A stretch of 45,842 bases of DNA from Planctomycetota bacterium (lineage in GTDB: Bacteria > Planctomycetota > JAFGQW01): assembly GCA_016935485.1 (NCBI GenBank), contig JAFGQW010000205.1, positions 1 to 45,842 of the forward strand, written 5' to 3'. A program made the position numbers and the translations under genes. This document shows positions 31,745 to 38,461 of this stretch, piece after piece. Each line of letters starts with the position of its first letter. The stretch's first letter is position 1. The notes beneath the pieces were generated by a model, which did not search any database, had not been told where the DNA came from, and saw only the letters and a program-made list of their open reading frames with translations.

Positions 31745-33334
31745 ATGCGAGACAAGAGGTTCGGAGCTGCGCGTCTTTCGGGCCCAGTAACGGCGCGGCG
31801 GGGGGGGGGCGCGGCGCGCCGGCAGCCGCCGCCGGCGCGCGTGGCCGCGGCACGTCGCTCCCTCGGCCACCTTGCGCTGCTCGCGCTGGTCGCCGTGCTT
31901 GCCGCCGGCTGCCGGGCCGTCGAGATCGATCTCTATCCGCTCCTCCGCACTGGACCGGTCGACGACTGTGGCGGCTGGGCGTGGGAGGCGCTCGGACCTC
32001 TGGTCTACTTCCACGAGGACCACCCTGACGGCAAGGCTCCGTGCCGGGAGTGGGGCATCCGACCCCTCTTCTCCCACCGCTTTCAGACGGGCAGCGCCCG
32101 CCGCGAGACGGAGGTCGTCTGGCCGCTCGGCCGGTTCCGGCGCGACCCCTCCGGGTGGGAGGACCGGATCCTGCCGCTCTACTGGCACTGGGGCCACACC
32201 ACGTCTGGCGTCGAGGAAAGCTCGTTCTTCCTGCTTCCCGTCTTCTTCCGGCGTACCGGTGTCCTCGGCACGAGCTGGGCCCTGTTCCCATTGTATGGCC
32301 GGGTCGAGCGCTTCCTCGGGATGGACGCAGTCTCGTTCGTGTTGTTCCCGCTGTACGCGTCGCACCGACGCGACCAGAGCACTTCCCACCACGTGGTCTG
32401 GCCGATCTTCGGCTGGGGGTCGGGGCCGCAGCACGGCTGGTACCGCATCTTCCCGTGGATCACCCGCTCCTGGGCGGAGGGCGACCACGACTCGCAGACC
32501 TACCTGTGGCCCATCGTGAACATCAGCCACGATCTCGGCCGCACGGGCCGCCCCCGATCGAGTGTGCTGATCTGGCCTTTCTACGGCTCCTGGACGCGCG
32601 CACAGGCCGCGGGCTGGACCGTGCTGTTCCCGCTGCTGCGCGCCGAGGAGGACCGGCAGAAGTCGTCGGGAGAGCGCAACCTGCCGTGGCCGTTTTACCA
32701 GGCATGGTGGAGCCCCCGAGAAGAGGGCTGGCGGATCTGGCCGCTCTACGGGCGCTACGCGTCCCGACCTTCCGCGAGCGGCTCCTCCCAGCAAAGCCAG
32801 TTCCTCCTGTGGCCGTTCCTGTGGCGTCGCGCCTATCAGTACCTCGACGAGCGACACGAGGAGTTCCGCGTGGTACCGGTCTTTCACCACGGCACCTGGA
32901 CCGACCGGCACGGCGGCGGCACCCGCTGGATGGTCTTCCCGCTCGCCGACGGGGAGCGCCGTGCGGAGGGCTCCGGCAAGTTCGCGATCGGTACCCTGTT
33001 TCCCATCCGCCCCTGGAACGACGCCGTCCAGGCGCACTGGTCGGTCTTCCTGAGTCCTTACCTCCACCGGTGGTGGGCCGACGGCCGCGCGCGTGCCCAG
33101 ACGATCCTCGGCCTGTACCGCCGCTACGAGGCCCCAGGGTTCGTCCGCTGGACGGTGCCGCTCCTCTACGCGCACCGCGCGAGCCGCCGCGGCTCGCTCG
33201 ACCAGTTCCTGCTCGGCGCCATCCGCTGGGAGGTGGCGCCCACGGGTGCCGCGCGCCTGAGGATTCTCGGCGTGCCGATCCCGTTCGGGCGCGGCCCGGC
33301 GCCGGATCCGCCCGTGCTCGCGGAGGACGGCTGA
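31745..33334 (+). CDS. Putative lipoprotein with about 20 [hydrophobic/aromatic]-[FWL]-P-[hydrophobic] repeats, function unknown
   Basis: Lipobox LALLALVAVLAAGC; repeats such as VVWPLGRF, ILPLYWHW, LFPLYGRV, LFPLYASH, VWPIFGWG, LWPIVNIS, IWPFYGSW, PWPFYQAW, IWPLYGRY, LWPFLWRR; alternative GTG start at 31841; stop overlaps mlaE start. Confidence 0.75.
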   Translation: MRDKRFGAARLSGPVTARRGGGAARRQPPPARVAAARRSLGHLALLALVAVLAAGCRAVEIDLYPLLRTGPVDDCGGWAWEALGPLVYFHEDHPDGKAPCREWGIRPLFSHRFQTGSARRETEVVWPLGRFRRDPSGWEDRILPLYWHWGHTTSGVEESSFFLLPVFFRRTGVLGTSWALFPLYGRVERFLGMDAVSFVLFPLYASHRRDQSTSHHVVWPIFGWGSGPQHGWYRIFPWITRSWAEGDHDSQTYLWPIVNISHDLGRTGRPRSSVLIWPFYGSWTRAQAAGWTVLFPLLRAEEDRQKSSGERNLPWPFYQAWWSPREEGWRIWPLYGRYASRPSASGSSQQSQFLLWPFLWRRAYQYLDERHEEFRVVPVFHHGTWTDRHGGGTRWMVFPLADGERRAEGSGKFAIGTLFPIRPWNDAVQAHWSVFLSPYLHRWWADGRARAQTILGLYRRYEAPGFVRWTVPLLYAHRASRRGSLDQFLLGAIRWEVAPTGAARLRILGVPIPFGRGPAPDPPVLAEDG

Positions 33335-34128
33335 TGGGACTGCTGCACCACACCGGACGCGTGGTGGCCGATTACTGCACGGGCGCCGGCTACGCCATCC
33401 TGCTCATGCTGCGGGCCGCGCGCCACATCGACGGGTCCTTCCGGAAGATTCCGGAGATCGCGGGACACCTCTACGTCTACGGCATCCGCACGTTCCCGGT
33501 CACCGCCGTCATGGGAATCTTCTTCGGCGCCATTCTCGCGCTGCAGACCGGCATCGAGCTGGACAAGTTCGGCCAGGTCGAAGCCATCGGCATGGTCGTC
33601 TCGGCCGCCATGTGCCGCGAGATGGGCCCGTTCATCACCGGGCTGGTACTGACGGCCACCGTGGGCAGCAACATGGCGGCCGAGATTGGCACGATGCGGG
33701 TCTCGGAGGAGATCGATGCTCTCGAGATCATGGCCATCGACCCGGTGCGCTTCCTCGTCATGCCGCGACTGCTTGCGCTGGTTCTGGTCTGTCCGATCCT
33801 GACGATCCTGGTCGATTTCCTCGGCGTGACCGGCGGGATGTTCGTGTCGGTCGCCCAGCTCGGCGTGGCGGGCGAGGTGTACCGCGAGCAGGCGCTCGAG
33901 GTTCTGCGCTACTCCAGCACGATCTTCGATCTACCCAAGGACGTCTACACGGGACTGGCCAAGTCGTTCGTGTTCGGTCTGACGATCGGGACCGTCGGGC
34001 TCAGCGCCGGCATGCGCGCCGAGGGCGGCGCACTCGGGGTCGGCCGCGCCGTGCGCCGGGCGGTCATCAACAGCCTGCTCCTGATCATCATCCTCGGCTA
34101 CTACATGACCTGGATCTGCTACCGATGA
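33334..34128 (+). CDS. mlaE: MlaE-type ABC transporter permease (phospholipid/lipid transport)
   Basis: FPVTAVMGIFFGAILALQTGIELDKFG...VSAAMCREMGPFITGLVLTATVGSNMAAEIGTMRVSEEIDALEIMAIDPVRFLVMPRLLAL. Confidence 0.95.
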   Translation: MGLLHHTGRVVADYCTGAGYAILLMLRAARHIDGSFRKIPEIAGHLYVYGIRTFPVTAVMGIFFGAILALQTGIELDKFGQVEAIGMVVSAAMCREMGPFITGLVLTATVGSNMAAEIGTMRVSEEIDALEIMAIDPVRFLVMPRLLALVLVCPILTILVDFLGVTGGMFVSVAQLGVAGEVYREQALEVLRYSSTIFDLPKDVYTGLAKSFVFGLTIGTVGLSAGMRAEGGALGVGRAVRRAVINSLLLIIILGYYMTWICYR

Positions 34129-34883
34129 TCCGCCTGGTGAAGGTCTGCAAGCGCCTCGGGGGCCAGAACATCCTCCGCGAACTCACGCTGCACGTCGAGC
34201 GGGGCGAGGTCTTCGCGATCATGGGCGGCAGCGGCACCGGCAAGTCCGTGACCCTCAAGCACATGGTCGGCCTGCTCGAGCCCGACCGCGGCGAGGTCTG
34301 GATCGACGGGGCGAACCTGGCCGTCCTCAATCGCGCCCAGCTCAAGGGACTCCGGCGGCGCTTCGGGTACCTGTTCCAGTCGGGGGCCCTCATCAACTGG
34401 CTCAACGTCGGGGACAACGTCGCACTCCCGCTCCGGGAGCACACGCGGCTCGGCCGCACGGACATCCAGCAGCGCGTCGCGGAACGTCTGCGCTGGGTGC
34501 GGCTGATCGGCGACGAGCACAAGATGCCCGCCGAGATCTCCGGCGGCATGAAGAAGCGCGTCGGACTCGCGCGCGCCATCGTGCTCAATCCGGACATCGT
34601 GCTCTACGACGAACCGACCAGCGGGCTCGATCCCGTCACCGCCCGCGCCATCCGCGCGCTCATCCGCGAGGTGAACGACCGGCTCGAGGCCACCAGCGTC
34701 ATGGTGACGCACGACATCCTGGACGCGACCGATACCGCGGACCGGATCGGGTTCCTGTTCGACGGGCGCATCGAGTTCGTCGGTACACCCGCGGAGGTCG
34801 AGCGCACCGACAACGCCCGGGTGAAGAACTTCCTGAAGGGGCTGGACGACCAGACGTCGGTCGCGGAGGCCGTCCCCTCCTGA
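34125..34883 (+). CDS. mlaF: MlaF-type ABC transporter ATP-binding protein
   Basis: IMGGSGTGKSVTLKHMVGLLEPDRGEVWIDG...ISGGMKKRVGLARAIVLNPDIVLYDEPTSGLDPVTA; ATGA overlap with mlaE. Confidence 0.95.
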   Translation: MIRLVKVCKRLGGQNILRELTLHVERGEVFAIMGGSGTGKSVTLKHMVGLLEPDRGEVWIDGANLAVLNRAQLKGLRRRFGYLFQSGALINWLNVGDNVALPLREHTRLGRTDIQQRVAERLRWVRLIGDEHKMPAEISGGMKKRVGLARAIVLNPDIVLYDEPTSGLDPVTARAIRALIREVNDRLEATSVMVTHDILDATDTADRIGFLFDGRIEFVGTPAEVERTDNARVKNFLKGLDDQTSVAEAVPS

Positions 34884-34939
34884 GGTGGCCGATGGAGCGG
34901 CAACGTTCCCGGAGGACCCACGCGACCAAGGAGGCACGC

Positions 34940-36136
34940 ATGAACCTCTCCCGCTACGCCGCTGTGGGGCTGCTGTTCCTCGCGGCGCTCGTGCTGCTCG
35001 GGGTGGTGACCATGAAGGTCACCAGCGTCGAGGACCTGCTGGGCAGGAACACCTACTTCCGCGAGATCGAGTTCCCGGGCAGCCTTGCCGACCGTCCCGG
35101 GGAGCGCGGCAAGGGTGGGGTTGGCGGTCTCAGGCGCGGCGACCCGGTCCGGGTGTCCGGCGTCCAGGTCGGCCGGGTCGAGGAGGTCCGCCTGCGCCCG
35201 ATCGAGCTGGAGGCAGCCGCCGCGCGGCGCCGCTTCCTGGTCCGGGTGCGCGTGCAGCTCCGCAGCGACCTTCGGCTCTGCGAGGGCTACTCGATCCGCA
35301 TCACCGACCAGTCACTGCTGGGCTCCAAGCAGATCGAGATCGACCCCGGCGCCGGCCCGGAAACGCGCGACGTGCCGCTGCGGGGCGCGCTGCTGCCCTC
35401 GGCGCTGGAGTCCCTGGGCGAGATCGTCGACCGCAATGCCGACCACGTCCACCAGATCATCCAGAACGTCACCGAGATCTCTGCCGCCGTCCGCCGCGGC
35501 GACGGCACGATCGGCCGGCTGCTCATGGAGCCCGCGCTCCACGACAAAGTCGTGGCCGCTGTGGACCGGGCCGAGAACATCCTCAAGGCCGTAGAGGAGG
35601 GGCCCGGCCTGGTCAGCACGCTGCTCTTCGACCGCGAGCTGCGCGCCGATCTGCAGGTGGTCGCACAGTCAGCGCGCGAGGTGGCGGAGGAGCTCGCCCG
35701 CGGGCGGGGGACCCTCGGCCGCCTCCTGAAGGAGGAAGGCCCCTACAACGACCTGCGGCTCGCCATGGCCGACACGCGCGAGATCGTCGCGCGCATCAAG
35801 AGCGGTCAAGGTCCGCTCGGCACGCTCGTGTTCGACGACCTGCTGGCCCGGAACCTCCGGGATTTCGGCGGCGCGCTCGTCGACCGCGAGACGCCGCTGG
35901 GAAAGCTCGTCCACGACCGCGACCTGGCGCAGCGCCTCGACACGCTGATCGCGCAGGCCGGCGAGGTCGTGGCACACGTGCGGAACGGCCGCGGGACGCT
36001 CGGCCGGCTGTTGATGGACGACGCGCTCGTCCGCGGCCTGGAGGGCGCCGTCAGCGCCTTGACCGGAACGATCAACGAGGCGCGCGAGGCCGCGCCGGTC
36101 AATGCGTTCCTGCAGACGCTCTTCATCTGGTGGTAG
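34940..36136 (+). CDS. mlaD: MCE-domain (MlaD-type) periplasmic lipid-binding protein with C-terminal repeats
   Basis: MNLSRYAAVGLLFLAALVLLGVVTMKV...LRRGDPVRVSGVQVGRVEEVRL...LLGSKQIEIDPG; AAGGAGG RBS; six GxGtLGrLl-type repeats. Confidence 0.9.
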   Translation: MNLSRYAAVGLLFLAALVLLGVVTMKVTSVEDLLGRNTYFREIEFPGSLADRPGERGKGGVGGLRRGDPVRVSGVQVGRVEEVRLRPIELEAAAARRRFLVRVRVQLRSDLRLCEGYSIRITDQSLLGSKQIEIDPGAGPETRDVPLRGALLPSALESLGEIVDRNADHVHQIIQNVTEISAAVRRGDGTIGRLLMEPALHDKVVAAVDRAENILKAVEEGPGLVSTLLFDRELRADLQVVAQSAREVAEELARGRGTLGRLLKEEGPYNDLRLAMADTREIVARIKSGQGPLGTLVFDDLLARNLRDFGGALVDRETPLGKLVHDRDLAQRLDTLIAQAGEVVAHVRNGRGTLGRLLMDDALVRGLEGAVSALTGTINEAREAAPVNAFLQTLFIWW

Positions 36137-36144
36137 CCAGCGAC

Positions 36145-36172
36145 CGCTGCCGGGGCATTCGCTCCGGCAGCG
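36145..36172. terminator. Perfect 9-bp hairpin between convergent mlaD and ribE (no U-tract)
   Basis: CGCTGCCGG-ggcattcgct-CCGGCAGCG. Confidence 0.4.
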
Positions 36173-36250
36173 CGCAGAGCGCGCCGCGGGACACGGCGCG
36201 ATGAGGCGGCGCGAAGAAACACGGGCTGCAGGGCGCGGGCTTCGTCGGCG

Positions 36251-36889
36251 TTACGCGTAGCCGTGCTCCGCGAGCTTGCCGCGATCCAGGCCGCCGCCCA
36301 TCGCCTCGAGGAGCTTCGCCACGTACTTGGCCAGAACGTCCGTCTCCAGGTTGACCGGGCTGCCCACCGGCAGGTGGCCCATGTTCGTGCGCTGCAAGGT
36401 CTCGGGGATGAGCGCGCACGTGAAGTCCGCCGGTCCGACGCGCACCAGGGTCAGGCTGATCCCGTCCACGCAGATCGAGCCCTTGGGCACCATCTGCCGG
36501 GTGAGCCGGCGGTCCGTCTCGACGCGGATCACAGTCTGCCCCGGGCCGGAGTCCCGGGCGCGGAGGATGCCGACGCCGTCCACGTGGCCCTGGACCCAGT
36601 GGCCGCCGAGACGATCGCCCAGGCGCAGCGCGCGCTCCACGTTGACGCGATCCCCGACGCGCAACGCGCCGAGGTTCGTGCGCTGGAGGGTCTCCTGGAT
36701 GACGCGGAACGAGCGCCGCGTCCCGTCCACCGCAGTCACCGAGAGGCAGACGCCGTTGACGGCCAGGCTCCCCCCGGGCTTGAGATCGGCAGCGATCGCC
36801 TCCCCGGGATCCACGGTCAAGTCCAGAGCGCCCGCGAGCCGGCGCACCGCCACCACTGGAACCCACGCTTCCACGAGTCCCGTGAACAT
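36251..36889 (-). CDS. ribE: Riboflavin synthase subunit alpha
   Basis: MFTGLVEAW...GGSLAVNGVCLSVTAVDG...FRVIQETLQRTNLG...GGHWVQGHVDGVG...SICVDGISLTLVRV...LIPETLQRTNMG. Confidence 0.96.
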   Translation of the reverse strand: MFTGLVEAWVPVVAVRRLAGALDLTVDPGEAIAADLKPGGSLAVNGVCLSVTAVDGTRRSFRVIQETLQRTNLGALRVGDRVNVERALRLGDRLGGHWVQGHVDGVGILRARDSGPGQTVIRVETDRRLTRQMVPKGSICVDGISLTLVRVGPADFTCALIPETLQRTNMGHLPVGSPVNLETDVLAKYVAKLLEAMGGGLDRGKLAEHGYA

Positions 36890-37054
36890 CGCTCGCCTCG
36901 ATTGCCGTGCCATTGAGCCACCCGCCGGCCCGCAACCCCGGGTGCCGGCTCCCGGTGCGGAAGCGACCGGCCCGCCGTGGCGCGCCCGCCGTATTTCCCA
37001 CGTAACTTCTTTTCTGCCAACGAGTCAAGTCCATGCACCCCGGCGCTTTTTTTC

Positions 37055-37082
37055 TTGACTTGGGGAGGCGGCGGTATACATT
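37055..37082 (+). promoter_or_regulatory. Putative sigma70-type promoter of the trmD-rplS unit
   Basis: TTGACT-N16-TACATT following a T-rich tract; about 120 nt upstream of trmD start. Confidence 0.45.
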
Positions 37083-37203
37083 TTCGCTCCTGCGTTGCTC
37101 GGTAGGGGTGTGCGCTGCGCGCATCCTTCCATCGCCAGAGCCAGCAAGGGCTTGGGGCGCCGGCGCGGCTTTCCCGGTTGCATCACGCGCCTGGAGATCC
37201 ACC

Positions 37204-37947
37204 TTGGACATCCATGTGTTGACGCTCTTCCCGGAGGTCTTTCCGGCCGTTCTCGATGCGAGCATCCTCCGGATCGCCCGCGCGAGCGGCCACCTCCGCG
37301 TCCACCTCCACAACCTGCGCGACCACGCCGCCGACCGGCACCGCTCGGTCGACGACCGGCCCTTCGGCGGCGGCCCGGGCATGGTGCTCAAGCCGGAGCC
37401 GGTCTTTCGCGCGGTAGAAGCGATCGAGGCGGAGCTCGAGCGGCCGGCGCGGCGGATCCTGCTGACCCCGCAGGGCCGGCGGTTCTGCCACGCGCTGGCG
37501 GCCGAGCTCGCGGCGGAGCCGGCGCTCCTGCTGCTGTGCGGTCACTACGAGGGATTCGACGAGCGCATCCGCACCGGACTGGCGCCCGCGGAACTGAGCA
37601 TCGGCGATTACGTGCTGACGGGCGGCGAGCTGCCGGCCCTGGTCGTCATCGATGCGATCGCCCGCCTGCTGGACGGCGTGCTCGGTCACGAGGAGAGCGC
37701 GGCCTCCGAGTCCTTCAGCCACGGGCGGCTGGATCACCCGCACTACACGCGGCCGGTCGAGTTCCGCGGCATGCGGGTGCCCGAAGTGCTCCGCACCGGA
37801 GACCACGAGCGCATTGCCGCCTGGCGTCTGCGTCAGGCCCTGGAGCACACGCGCGTGCGCCGGGGCGATTTGCTGGGCAAGCCCGAGTCCGGGAACGCAA
37901 GCCCCGATCCGGGCCCTGGATTGCACGTCAAGGAAACAGCACCGTGA
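37204..37947 (+). CDS. trmD: tRNA (guanine-N1)-methyltransferase TrmD
   Basis: LDIHVLTLFPEVFPAVLDASILRIARASGHLRVHLHNLRDHAADRHRSVDDRPFGGGPGMVLKPEPVFRAVE...CGHYEGFDERI...LSIGDYVLTGGELPALVVIDAIARLL; TTG start with upstream GGAG. Confidence 0.95.
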   Translation: MDIHVLTLFPEVFPAVLDASILRIARASGHLRVHLHNLRDHAADRHRSVDDRPFGGGPGMVLKPEPVFRAVEAIEAELERPARRILLTPQGRRFCHALAAELAAEPALLLLCGHYEGFDERIRTGLAPAELSIGDYVLTGGELPALVVIDAIARLLDGVLGHEESAASESFSHGRLDHPHYTRPVEFRGMRVPEVLRTGDHERIAAWRLRQALEHTRVRRGDLLGKPESGNASPDPGPGLHVKETAP

Positions 37948-38390
37948 CCACCATCCGCGATGTCGAGCAGAGCTACCTGAAGGCGGAGATTCCCGGCGAC
38001 CTCCGCGTGGGCGATTCCGTGGCCGTCGGACTGCGGATCCGCGAGGGCGACAAGGAGCGCATCCAGACCTTCCACGGCGTGCTCATCGCCAAGCGTCGTT
38101 CCGGCATCCAGGCGACGATCACCGTGCGCCGCATCGTCGCCGGAGAGGGCGTCGAGCTGACCGTGCCGCTGCACTCGCCGCGGCTGGCCGACGTGAAGGT
38201 CAACCGCCGGGGGCGGGTGCGCCGGGCGAAGCTCTACTACCTGCGCGACCGCGTCGGGAAAGCCACCCGGTTGCGCGAGGATCTGCGGGCCTCCGTCGTC
38301 CGCCGTCGGAAAGACGCCGCCAAGGCGCGCACGGAGCCCGCGGCCGAGGATCGCGCCCGGGTCTCGAACGAGCCGACAACACCGGCCTGA
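37944..38390 (+). CDS. rplS: 50S ribosomal protein L19
   Basis: GTG start overlapping trmD stop (GTGA); DSVAVGLRIREGDKERIQTFHGVLIAKRRSGIQATITVRRIVAGEGVELTVPLHSPRLADVKVNRRGRVRRAKLYYLRDRVGKATRLRE. Confidence 0.95.
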   Translation: MTTIRDVEQSYLKAEIPGDLRVGDSVAVGLRIREGDKERIQTFHGVLIAKRRSGIQATITVRRIVAGEGVELTVPLHSPRLADVKVNRRGRVRRAKLYYLRDRVGKATRLREDLRASVVRRRKDAAKARTEPAAEDRARVSNEPTTPA

Positions 38391-38461
38391 CCGCCCCCGG
38401 GCGGGTCACGCCCGGGTGACCCGCCGCGAGCGAACCCAATACCGAGGGAGCCCGATCGACC

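Noticed and set aside
30986-33175. N-terminal part of the 901-aa minus-strand ORF 30470..33175
   Set aside because: Antisense to the repeat lipoprotein; only the C-terminal 171 aa look like a real (lipo)protein
36890-37054. FMN riboswitch upstream of ribE
   Set aside because: No conserved RFN-element segments were visible in the leader
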